Assembly: GCA_028693395.1 (NCBI GenBank)
Contig: JAQUVJ010000013.1
Coordinates: forward strand, 1-35,615
Reading direction: 5' to 3'
Source: Candidatus Nanoarchaeia archaeon
GTDB taxonomy: Archaea > Nanobdellota > Nanobdellia > Woesearchaeales > JAQUVJ01
DNA length: 35,615 nucleotides
Below, in pieces: positions 27,203 to 35,349 of the stretch (position 1 is the stretch's first letter; each line of letters begins with the position of its first letter). The notes under the pieces are model-generated. The model was not told the origin of the DNA, did not search any database, and saw only the letters and a program-made list of their open reading frames with translations. Position numbers and translations under genes: made by a program.

Positions 27203-27714
27203 TTTTTGTTTTTTGTTTATATCTTTGTTTTTTCTTTTTTTTTAATATTATTGTTTTTTTATTTTTTATCTCTTTAATCTAAATATACCATTGAATTAAA
27301 ATATATTAATGATAATGATAACAATAATGATAATAAATAATAATAATAGTAATAAAATATAATGATAATAAAATATAATGATAATGACAACAAAAAAAAA
27401 TATTTTGATAAAAATGGGAGAAACAAGTTGGAAAAAAATAAAAAAAAATAAAAAAAATACTAAATATGTACAAAAAAAATAAAAAAAATTCAACAAAATA
27501 AAAAAAACCAATGGACAAACCAACATTAAATTTAAAAACAATTTGAATGTATTATTATTTTATCAAACTTAAAATTAAAAAATAAAATAATAAATATATA
27601 TTAAAAAATAAAATAACAAAACAATTATTAAAATAATAATAATAAAAAAAAAATGTAATAATAATATGTAATAATAATATAATATAACTTAATAAAACTA
27701 TAAAATAGATAAAA
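27203..27714. other. Long low-complexity intergenic region
   Basis: T-rich to about 27290, then A-rich with AATGATAATAA-type microsatellite runs (27300-27385, 27640-27690) and poly-A/AATAAAAAAA stretches. A 22-codon ORF from 27414 (MGETSWKK...) is the only non-repetitive open frame and is too short to call. The T-rich minus ORFs are shadows. Confidence 0.45.
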
Positions 27715-30318
27715 ATGGAAAATAAAGATAACAAAAATAATAAAAATAAAACAAATAATTTTACCTTAGAAAACTTTTCTTTAAATGAAAATAATTCAAT
27801 TGGAGAAAAAACAAATATAAAAAAAACAAATGTAACAAACACAAAAAAGATTTCCAATGAAATAAATAATAATAACAATAATAATAATTTTGATATTAAT
27901 AATAATAATAATAATAACTATAATATTAATGATAATAAAAAGAATAATATTTATGATAACAATAATTACATTAATAATAATGATTACAAAATTGAAAAAG
28001 AAATAAATAAAACAAAAATAATCAATCAAAAAAAAACTTTAAATAAAGAAGAAATAAATAATATAGAAATAAAACAAGATAATGAAAAAACAAAAGAAAA
28101 TAATGAAACAATTTTTAAAAATAATAAATTAGATTTCATGAAAAAAGAACTAAAACCTAGATTATATCAAGAAGTAATATTTGCAACAACATATACAAAA
28201 GATCCATTAATTGTTCTTCCTACAGGACTTGGAAAAACATTAATTGCAATGCAATTTATTCAATATCATATAACAAAAAATGATAAAAAAATCTTATTAC
28301 TTGCACCAACAAAACCACTTTGTATGCAACACGAAAAATCTATACAAGATCATTTTAATATAACTACAATGCTTTCAACAGGACAAGTCTCTCCTGAAAA
28401 AAGACAAGAAGAATATAATAAATCACAAATAATAATTTCAACTCCACAAACTATCGAAAACGATCTTATAACAAAAAGAATTAATCCTGAAGATTTTTCA
28501 CTTGTTATATTTGATGAAGCTCACAGAGCAATGGGAAATTATGCATATACTACAATTGCAAAATTATTTAAATTGAAAAATAAAAAAATTAAATATTTAT
28601 CACTAACAGCATCACCTGGAACTGATTATGAATCAATAAAACTAATAACAAAAAACCTATATATAAATTACATCGAATTTAGAACAGAATCTGATCCTGA
28701 TGTTAGACCATATGTACAAGATAAAAATATAAAATATTTGGAAATTGATTTACCACCAATTTTTGAAGATATAATAAAAAAAATAAATAAGTTTTTGAAT
28801 TCAATAATTCAACAACTAAATACTATTGGAGTATTAGATTCAAAATCAAATTCATCTATTAATAAAACAAAAATATTAATGTTACAAAACTACATTCATA
28901 AAGATTTATTAAAAAACAAATCAACAGAAAATTTTAAAGCAATTTCACTTTGTGCTCAATATTTAAAAATCGATTATGCAAAAGAATTAATAGAATCACA
29001 AGGAATTGCCTCTTTTGTTCATTATCTTGAAAAAATATGGATAGACTCTGAAACAACTAAAACAAAAGCACTAAAAGAAATCGCATCAAACACAGAAATG
29101 AAACAAGCATTTTTCTTAGCAAAAAGTCTTTATTCAAAAAACATTGAACATCCTAAATTAGATTACATAAAAGAATTAGTTTCAAAGATACTAAAAAAAG
29201 ATAAAAATACAAAATTAATCATTTTTAATCAATACAGAGAATCAATAAAAAGAATTATAGAGACACTTGAAGATGTTGAAGATGCAAAACCAATAGCATT
29301 TTTTGGACAATCAACAAAATCAGATAAAGGTCTTTCTCAAAAACAACAAAAAGAAATCATAGAAAATTTTAGAGAAGGTAAATTTAACATTTTAATTGCA
29401 ACAAGTGTTGCAGAAGAAGGATTAGACATTCCAACTGTTGATAATATTATATTTTATGAACCTGTTCCAAGTGCAATAAGACAAATTCAAAGAAGAGGAA
29501 GAACAGCTAGACATAATACAGGAAATATTTTTATTTTAATATCAAAAAACACAAAAGATGTTGCATATAAATGGGCAACAAAAAACAAAGAATCAAATAT
29601 GTGGACAAATTTATCAAAAATAAAAAAAGAATTTGAATCTAAAACAACAATTCAAGAAGAATTATCTGAAATCTTATATTCAGATATAAAGATAATTGTT
29701 GATCAAAGAGAAAAAAATTCAAATATAACAAAATTACTTGCCTCATTTACCAAAGACATTGAATTAAAAACATTAGAAATAGGAGATTATATTTTAAGTA
29801 ATGATGTTTGCATAGAAAGAAAAAGTGTTATTGATTTTGTAAATTCATTAATAGATTCAAGATTATTTGAACAATTAAAAAAAATAAAAAAATACTCAAA
29901 ACCAATATTAATAATAGAAGGAGAAGATGATTTATATTCTGTTAGAAAAGTTCATGCAAATGCAATTAGAGGATTTATTAGTTCTATTACGCTTGATTAT
30001 AATATTCCTATAATAAGAACAAGAAATGAAGAAGATACTGTTAATTATCTAATTCAAATTGCAAAAAGAGAACAATTAGAAAGAAAAACTATATCATTAA
30101 AACATTGGAATAATTCTTCATCAATTGAAGAACAAATAAAAAATATCATATGCACATTTCCAAATGTTGGAGAAAATAATTCAAAAAGACTTATTAAATA
30201 TTTTAAATCAATAAAAAATCTATCAAATGCTAAAATAGAAGAATTAAAAGAAATAGAAGGAATTGGAGATAAACTTGCAAAAAAAATATATGAAACAATA
30301 AATTACGAAATAAAATAA
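27715..30318 (+). CDS. hef: Hef helicase-nuclease (DEAH helicase + ERCC4 nuclease + HhH)
   Basis: Acts on stalled or branched replication forks (archaeal relative of FANCM/XPF). The helicase part shows 'VLPTGLGKTLIAMQ' (motif I), 'IIISTPQTI', 'VIFDEAHRAM' (DEAH), 'LSLTASPGT' (III), 'IATSVAEEGLDIP' (V) and 'RRGRTARHNTG' (VI). The nuclease part has 'IIVDQREKNSNI' and 'VCIERKSVIDFVNSLID', the ERKxxxD active site. A C-terminal (HhH)2 ends in 'EEGIGDKLAKKIY'-like sequence ('IEGIGDKLAKKIYE'). The first about 141 residues are Asn/Lys-rich, with poly-Asn runs coded by AAT/AAC repeats; an ATG at 28138 just before 'KKELKPRLYQE' is an alternative start matching normal Hef length. Confidence 0.94.
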   Translation: MENKDNKNNKNKTNNFTLENFSLNENNSIGEKTNIKKTNVTNTKKISNEINNNNNNNNFDINNNNNNNYNINDNKKNNIYDNNNYINNNDYKIEKEINKTKIINQKKTLNKEEINNIEIKQDNEKTKENNETIFKNNKLDFMKKELKPRLYQEVIFATTYTKDPLIVLPTGLGKTLIAMQFIQYHITKNDKKILLLAPTKPLCMQHEKSIQDHFNITTMLSTGQVSPEKRQEEYNKSQIIISTPQTIENDLITKRINPEDFSLVIFDEAHRAMGNYAYTTIAKLFKLKNKKIKYLSLTASPGTDYESIKLITKNLYINYIEFRTESDPDVRPYVQDKNIKYLEIDLPPIFEDIIKKINKFLNSIIQQLNTIGVLDSKSNSSINKTKILMLQNYIHKDLLKNKSTENFKAISLCAQYLKIDYAKELIESQGIASFVHYLEKIWIDSETTKTKALKEIASNTEMKQAFFLAKSLYSKNIEHPKLDYIKELVSKILKKDKNTKLIIFNQYRESIKRIIETLEDVEDAKPIAFFGQSTKSDKGLSQKQQKEIIENFREGKFNILIATSVAEEGLDIPTVDNIIFYEPVPSAIRQIQRRGRTARHNTGNIFILISKNTKDVAYKWATKNKESNMWTNLSKIKKEFESKTTIQEELSEILYSDIKIIVDQREKNSNITKLLASFTKDIELKTLEIGDYILSNDVCIERKSVIDFVNSLIDSRLFEQLKKIKKYSKPILIIEGEDDLYSVRKVHANAIRGFISSITLDYNIPIIRTRNEEDTVNYLIQIAKREQLERKTISLKHWNNSSSIEEQIKNIICTFPNVGENNSKRLIKYFKSIKNLSNAKIEELKEIEGIGDKLAKKIYETINYEIK

Positions 30319-30503
30319 TATAATAAAATATATGATAATAAAAATAAAATAAATAAAAAATAATAAATAAATATAGTCTTTAAATAATTTTTTCATTATT
30401 CTATATCTAAATAAACAAAAAAAATATAAAGAAACAAGACAAAACTATTTTAATCTATATATAATCGATAAAAATTAATTAAAGATAATTTAAATTAAAA
30501 ACA
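30319..30503. other. AT-rich spacer after hef
   Basis: No gene or convincing structured element was seen; A/T-rich with TATA-like strings leading into the envelope-cluster promoter. Confidence 0.4.
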
Positions 30504-30562
30504 TTTATATATATCTTTTAATTTAAAAAGTATAGATTAATTTACAAAAAGATATACTGGTG
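30504..30562 (+). promoter_or_regulatory. Promoter and SD of the envelope cluster
   Basis: TTTATATATA (30504-30513) is a good TATA box. Transcription is expected near 30535-30540, leaving a leader of about 30 bases that ends in TGGTG (30558-30562), five bases before the ATG at 30568. Confidence 0.6.
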
Positions 30563-30567
30563 TTTAA

Positions 30568-31155
30568 ATGGCTAGCTTTGAAGGTATGCTTGTTTTATTA
30601 GATAAAATTGGATTTTTTTCGGTAATTGTACCATTTATTCTTGTTTATGTAATTATTTTTGCATTACTTGAAAAAACAAAAGTTTTAGGTACAATAGATA
30701 TTAAAGTTGGAAACAACACAGAAACTCTTACTAGAAGCAATTTTAATGCAATTGTTGCATTTTCAATTTCAATATTATTTGTTGTTGCAAAAAATCTTGT
30801 TTTTGCAATGCAAGAATTTATGAATTGGGTTGTTATATTAATTATATTATCAATGTCAATCGTTCTAGCTTTTGGATTTTTAGGAGGAGATATTGGAGAA
30901 TTTTTTAAATCAGAAGAAAATAAAAAATTTATGAAAGTATTTAAACCTATTTTATTATTAATAATAATACTTATAATGGTAATTGCATTAATAAAATCAT
31001 TTACTGGAGTTAATGTAATTCAATCATTTTTTGAATGGATAAAAGGAAGTGCAGATGGAACAAATAGTGATTCAATCACTGCTTTATTATTCTTTTTAGT
31101 ATTAATAGGAGTTGTCGCTTTTATCACAAAAAAACCAAATCATAATAATAGTTAA
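30568..31155 (+). CDS. Five-TM membrane protein, envelope cluster member 1
   Basis: Function unknown; I recall similar small membrane proteins being common in DPANN archaea. The 195-aa protein has about five TM segments (14-35, 61-82, 86-106, 124-146, 166-187). The junction after TM1 reads 'FALLEKTKVLG', and TM2 begins 'FNAIVAFSISI'. The same plan and the motif LLEK-x-K recur in the next two genes, so the three are paralogues. No signal peptide is seen before TM1. The start ATG has GGTG five bases upstream. It is first of five same-strand genes with short gaps, likely one operon. Confidence 0.75.
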   Translation: MASFEGMLVLLDKIGFFSVIVPFILVYVIIFALLEKTKVLGTIDIKVGNNTETLTRSNFNAIVAFSISILFVVAKNLVFAMQEFMNWVVILIILSMSIVLAFGFLGGDIGEFFKSEENKKFMKVFKPILLLIIILIMVIALIKSFTGVNVIQSFFEWIKGSADGTNSDSITALLFFLVLIGVVAFITKKPNHNNS

Positions 31156-31186
31156 TAAAAAATAATGAAAAAAAGAAGTGAAAAAA

Positions 31187-31864
31187 ATGGATAAAAAAAA
31201 TAAAATGATGATATTTTTATTTTCAATAATAATATTTTCAAGTTTTGGATTGTCAGCAAAAGAAGCTTTAGATACTAAATTAGGAGGAGTTTTAGAAACT
31301 TGGAAAGACTGGGGTCTTTTTGATATTGTTTTTCCTTTAATTCTAATATATTTAATAGTATTTCTTGCATTTTATAAAGCAAAAATATTTAGTTCCATTA
31401 CTGGTGAAGAAAGAAAATTTAGTGCAATAACAGCATTTGTTGTTTCTGCAATTGCATTAGTTCCTCATATTGCTTATCCTGCTTCAAGATATGATGTAAT
31501 TTATATTATTAATAATGCTTTACCTAAAATAACTTTAAGTTTAACCATGATTATATTCATCTTAGTAATGTATGGAATATTATTTGGTCCAATGGGAGAT
31601 GATGAAAAACCATTTAAAAAAAAAACAATGGCTTGGATTTCTATAATATTAGTTTCATTTATATTTATAGATTCAGCAGTTGGAGAAGAAGGTTGGATGT
31701 TAGGAGGTATTTTTGCTTACATCAAGAATTTCTTTGGAAGTGAAGATCTACTTGCTTTTACATTTTTTGTAATACTTGGAGTAATCATGTGGTTTATTAC
31801 AAAACCAGTTGAAAAATCAGCTGAGAAAAAAAAAGATAAAGAATTTAAATTAGTAGAGAAATAG
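31187..31864 (+). CDS. Five-TM membrane protein with signal peptide, envelope cluster member 2
   Basis: A paralogue of member 1. After a signal peptide-like N-terminus ending in 'SSFGLSAKEA', the 225-aa protein repeats the five-TM plan: 'WGLFDIVFPLILIYLIVFLAFYKAKIFS', 'FSAITAFVVSAIALV', 'ITLSLTMIIFILVMYGILFGP', 'MAWISIILVSFIFI' and 'LAFTFFVILGVIMWFITKP'. The tail is Lys-rich and probably cytosolic. The ORF track starts at a GTG (31178), but GTGA there is more likely part of a weak SD for the ATG at 31187. The gap to member 1 is about 30 bases. Function unknown. Confidence 0.72.
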   Translation: MDKKNKMMIFLFSIIIFSSFGLSAKEALDTKLGGVLETWKDWGLFDIVFPLILIYLIVFLAFYKAKIFSSITGEERKFSAITAFVVSAIALVPHIAYPASRYDVIYIINNALPKITLSLTMIIFILVMYGILFGPMGDDEKPFKKKTMAWISIILVSFIFIDSAVGEEGWMLGGIFAYIKNFFGSEDLLAFTFFVILGVIMWFITKPVEKSAEKKKDKEFKLVEK

Positions 31865-31871
31865 ATTAAAA

Positions 31872-32540
31872 ATGTTTTTTGATAATATATTTGGAAGTTT
31901 TTATACAATCGTTATAGTTTTATTTGCAGGTTCAATTTTTTTTGCATTACTTGAAAAATCAAAATTATTTTCAAACTCTGATGGAAAATCAATTGGATGG
32001 TTAAATGCATTACTTGCATTTTCTGCAGCTTTTTTTGTTGCAATAAGTCCATTTGTACAAAATCTTTTAAGAATTATGACAAGTTATATGACAATTTTAA
32101 TTGTATTAGGTTTTTTTATTCTATTTGTTTTTTATATCTTTAATTATAATGACAATGATGTAAAAATGGCTTTAGGTGAAGATGAAAAAGCTTTATCTAC
32201 CATTTTATTTATAATAATATTAGTAATCTTAATAATTTCACTAGCAAGTTCAATGGGAAGTGATTTACTTAATAAAGAGGTAGAAACGTCTACAATGTCA
32301 GGAATTGATTTATCAACTACCACTCAAACAAGCAATCCTTCAAATTACAACTCAAGTGAATATCTTAGTGCTTATGAAGAATCAAATAAAGAAGTATTTT
32401 ACGAAACAAATTCAAACAATCAATTTGAAGAAAATGTTTTTAATGCATTATTTGATTCAAAAGTATTAGCAATAATTTTATTTTTTTTATTTGCAATAAT
32501 TTTCGTTAGTCAAATAAATAATAATAAACCAATAAATTAA
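31872..32540 (+). CDS. Five-TM membrane protein, envelope cluster member 3
   Basis: Third paralogue, 222 aa: TM1 'YTIVIVLFAGSIFFALLEKSKLFS', TM2 'WLNALLAFSAAFFVAISPF', TM3 'MTILIVLGFFILFVFYIF', TM4 'LSTILFIIILVILIISLASS', TM5 'VLAIILFFLFAIIFVSQI'. Between TM4 and TM5 is a longer Ser/Thr/Asn-rich loop (about 138-190, 'STTTQTSNPSNYNSSEY') that has an N-glycosylation sequon and may face outside. It begins seven bases after the stop of member 2 with no clear SD, so translational coupling is likely. Function unknown. Confidence 0.72.
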   Translation: MFFDNIFGSFYTIVIVLFAGSIFFALLEKSKLFSNSDGKSIGWLNALLAFSAAFFVAISPFVQNLLRIMTSYMTILIVLGFFILFVFYIFNYNDNDVKMALGEDEKALSTILFIIILVILIISLASSMGSDLLNKEVETSTMSGIDLSTTTQTSNPSNYNSSEYLSAYEESNKEVFYETNSNNQFEENVFNALFDSKVLAIILFFLFAIIFVSQINNNKPIN

Positions 32541-32604
32541 AAATAATCAATAAATTAATGAAAAGAAATAAAAAAAACAAATAATAATAATATAGGTGAA
32601 AAAA

Positions 32605-33606
32605 ATGAAAAAAAAAATACAAATGGTTTTTTTACTTTTTTTAGTAACAACTTTATTTATAGGTTGTGATAAACAACAAACTCAAGGAGAAGTACAAAAC
32701 TTAGGTAATTTTAAATCTACAATAAAAGATTTAGATGTAAAGATAAGCGATTATACTAGTTTTTTTGATTCAGGAAAATATACAATATACACAAGAAGTG
32801 ATACAATTGGAAACGATATTAATGAAGAAATTTATTTTACTGTAACAAATAATGGAGAAAAATTTGCTGAAAATGTAAAAATTGGATTAACAGGAGATGT
32901 TAAAGCTGATGAAAATATTATTATTAATCCAAATACATACAAAACATTAGAATCACAACTTAGAATAGGAAGTGATTATTCAAGAGAAGAATATTTTGTA
33001 ATAAAACAAATAAACACTAGATTTTCAAGAAATATTAATCTAGGATATTATTATTTATATGATTACAAAACAGATTTAAATACAATCATTTGCCTTGAAA
33101 GTCCTTACATTAGAACAGAATTACAAAAATGTAATCCAAGAGGAGATCTTGAATTTGAATATAGTTCTGGACCTTTAGGAATTGTTTCTGTTAATCAAGA
33201 TGCAGTAAGACAAGACAATAGTTTCAAATATACATACAGAATAACATTAGACAACTCTGTAGGAGGAAAATTTGGAATAAATAAAAATGATGACAGTGGA
33301 TTTAAAACTGATGTAAACACAGGAAGATTTGAAAATGAAATAAAAATGAAAATCAATAAACCATTAAGTCAAGCTTCATTAACATGTAAAAATGGAAGAA
33401 GAACAACTGTTACAAGTTTAGGAAGTGATGAATATTCAATAAAATTCTTTAACACTGAATTAAATCCTACCATTGAATGTGAATTAATAATTTCAGAAAA
33501 TCTAGCTAATGGAAAAAATTTCTTAACAACAAGTTTTAGTTATATTTTTTATAATGAAAAATCAATTGTTGTAAGAAATGAATATGAAGACTTAGATATG
33601 ATTTAA
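32605..33606 (+). CDS. Candidate lipoprotein 1, envelope cluster
   Basis: A 333-aa secreted protein. The N-terminus MKKKIQMV, a hydrophobic core and 'TLFIGC' form a lipobox with Cys21 as the probable lipidated residue. The body is beta-rich: 'EIYFTVTNNGEKFAENVKIGLTG' resembles a CARDB/Ig-type domain. Two cysteines in 'CLESPYIRTELQKC' and two later ones ('LTCKNG', 'IECEL') match the pattern in the next protein and could form disulphides. The ORF track begins with GTG at 32596, but that GTG belongs to the SD AGGTGA; the ATG at 32605, five bases later, is the start. Function unknown. Confidence 0.75.
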   Translation: MKKKIQMVFLLFLVTTLFIGCDKQQTQGEVQNLGNFKSTIKDLDVKISDYTSFFDSGKYTIYTRSDTIGNDINEEIYFTVTNNGEKFAENVKIGLTGDVKADENIIINPNTYKTLESQLRIGSDYSREEYFVIKQINTRFSRNINLGYYYLYDYKTDLNTIICLESPYIRTELQKCNPRGDLEFEYSSGPLGIVSVNQDAVRQDNSFKYTYRITLDNSVGGKFGINKNDDSGFKTDVNTGRFENEIKMKINKPLSQASLTCKNGRRTTVTSLGSDEYSIKFFNTELNPTIECELIISENLANGKNFLTTSFSYIFYNEKSIVVRNEYEDLDMI

Positions 33607-33615
33607 GGGTTTGCA

Positions 33616-34545
33616 ATGAATAAATCAATCCATTTGTTTTTTTCTTTTTTTTTATTATTATTTTTTTTAAGTTGTGATGTAATTCCTTCTAATACACTAA
33701 ATAATAAAAATACAAATGATCTATTAAATATTAATATAATTAATGATAAATCTTATGAAAATTCTATATTAATTCATAATAAAATAAGAAATTATTTATC
33801 TTTTGAAATTAAAAATAATAATGAAATAACTCCTGAATATTTTACTCTTGAAATGTTTGGACATAGTTTTGGACCTAATTATATAATGATAGAACCTTTA
33901 AATTTTTATTTGTCTAAAGAAGAATTAAAATATGAAAAATCTTTTGAAAACAAAAATTATATGGATTTTACAATTGAAACAAATCTAAAAGAAACATCAC
34001 AGAAAAATATTTTATTACCATATAGATATTCTTTCAATTATTTTTCAATAAATAATCTTGATATATGTTTTTCATATGCAAACAATTATGAAAAAAATTG
34101 TCCTAAAAATTTAAATGTTGCACAAAGTAAATCTCCATTAAAATTAATTTCAATAGTTGCTGATAAATATTATCAAGAAGATAATAAATTTATAACTGAA
34201 TATATTTTTAAAATTGAAATGCCTAAAGATTATATTTTATCATCTGATTTAAAAACTAATTATAATAATATAGATTTATCAAATGAAACAAAAAATTCTT
34301 TTATTATTAGTTTTATTGATAATAACAATATAGAAATTAATTGTAAAAATTATGAAGGTTTAAAAATATCAAAAATAAATGAAAAAAAATATAATGCTGA
34401 ATTTAATAGTAGAATTGATTCGATAGCACTTTCATGTAGTTTTTCATCAGATCAAAGAACAGATTTTTTTAATTTACCTATTCAATTAAAATTTGAATAT
34501 GTTTATTTTAAAACAAATTCTTTAAAATTATTTATTGACAAATAA
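33616..34545 (+). CDS. Candidate lipoprotein 2, paralogue of the preceding gene
   Basis: A 309-aa secreted protein with 'LFFSFFLLLFFLSC' giving a weaker lipobox with Cys20. It shares with lipoprotein 1 the order of parts and cysteines: 'CFSYANNYEKNC', then 'SPLKLISIVADKYYQEDNKFITEYIFKIEMP' (compare 'GPLGIVSVNQDAVRQDNSFKYTYRI'), then 'INCKNYEG' and 'LSCSFSSD'. These support an old duplication. It is even more Asn/Lys/Ile-rich than its neighbour. It starts nine bases after the stop of lipoprotein 1, with GGG nearby as a weak SD. Function unknown; probably works with the five-TM proteins at the cell surface. Confidence 0.72.
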   Translation: MNKSIHLFFSFFLLLFFLSCDVIPSNTLNNKNTNDLLNINIINDKSYENSILIHNKIRNYLSFEIKNNNEITPEYFTLEMFGHSFGPNYIMIEPLNFYLSKEELKYEKSFENKNYMDFTIETNLKETSQKNILLPYRYSFNYFSINNLDICFSYANNYEKNCPKNLNVAQSKSPLKLISIVADKYYQEDNKFITEYIFKIEMPKDYILSSDLKTNYNNIDLSNETKNSFIISFIDNNNIEINCKNYEGLKISKINEKKYNAEFNSRIDSIALSCSFSSDQRTDFFNLPIQLKFEYVYFKTNSLKLFIDK

Positions 34546-34578
34546 TCTTTTATCTTTTAATATACTAAAAAAATAATA

Positions 34579-35253
34579 TTAAATTAAATCATTATCTTTA
34601 AAACTATAATATGAATCTTTTGTCAATATCAAATGATCTAACAAAGGAATTCCTAACATTTTTCCTGCTTCATAAATTATATTTGTTATTCTTTTATCTT
34701 CTTCTGATGGTTCATTTTGATTGGAAGGGTGATTATGAGCAATTATTATTGAACATGAATTATTTTGTATTGCATGATTAAATATTTCTCTTGGGTGTAT
34801 TATACATTCATTTAAAGAACCTTTAAAAATAGTTTTCAATGATATAATATTACTTGCTGTATTTAGACACATTAAGATTAATCTTTCTTGATTTATATCA
34901 TCTATTTCTTTTATGAAAATATTATAAGCATCATCTGAATTCTTTATCTTAGTAATATCTTTATGAGATTTTATTTTATTTAGTCTTCTATGAATCTCAA
35001 TCATTGCTAAAATCTCACAAGCTTTCACTTCACCTATTCCTTTAAATTCTTTTAATTTTTTTAAATTTAGATTTTCAAATTCTGTTTCAGGATATTTTGT
35101 TAGAATTTTTTGTGAAACATCTATAACATTTTCTTTTTTTGTACCTGTCTTTATTATTATTGCTAAAAGCTCTTGAAAAGATAATTCTTTTAATCCGAAT
35201 TTAATTAATTTTTCTCTTGGTCTTAATATAAAATCAATATCTTTTATTTTCAT
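34579..35253 (-). CDS. radC: RadC family protein (JAB/MPN-like domain)
   Basis: A 224-aa RadC homologue. The N-terminus has 'RPREKLIKFGLKELSFQELLAIIIKTGTK' and a helix-hairpin-helix 'LKEFKGIGEVKACEILA' (about 66-82). The C-terminal JAB1/MPN-type domain carries 'IIAHNHPSNQNEPSEEDKRI', which fits the metal-binding HxH-x10-D signature. RadC is mainly bacterial; its biochemical role is unsettled (once linked to repair, now often to mobile elements and defence), so 'DNA repair' should not be taken as proven. Presence in an archaeon suggests transfer. An AATATATAATA box about 25 bases before the ATG predicts a leaderless mRNA. Confidence 0.9.
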   Translation of the reverse strand: MKIKDIDFILRPREKLIKFGLKELSFQELLAIIIKTGTKKENVIDVSQKILTKYPETEFENLNLKKLKEFKGIGEVKACEILAMIEIHRRLNKIKSHKDITKIKNSDDAYNIFIKEIDDINQERLILMCLNTASNIISLKTIFKGSLNECIIHPREIFNHAIQNNSCSIIIAHNHPSNQNEPSEEDKRITNIIYEAGKMLGIPLLDHLILTKDSYYSFKDNDLI

Positions 35254-35328
35254 ACACTAAAAATGTTTTACTAATATATAATAAAAACTTAGATTTGTTG
35301 CAATTTTTAATAATTGTTACATTTAATA

Positions 35329-35338
35329 ATATATAACA
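35329..35338 (+). promoter_or_regulatory. TATA-like box before the terminal repeats
   Basis: ATATATAAC lies about 25 bases before the start of the first 125-bp repeat, so the repeat could be transcribed on the plus strand from near 35358. Confidence 0.35.
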
Positions 35339-35349
35339 TAACAATAGAA

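Noticed and set aside
27414-27482. 22-codon plus ORF MGETSWKK...
   Set aside because: Too short, Lys-rich by composition, no clear TATA or SD; cannot be told from chance.
27296-28029. Several T-rich minus ORFs of 70-107 aa
   Set aside because: Antisense of AAT/AAC microsatellites and A-rich spacer; no consistent gene signal.
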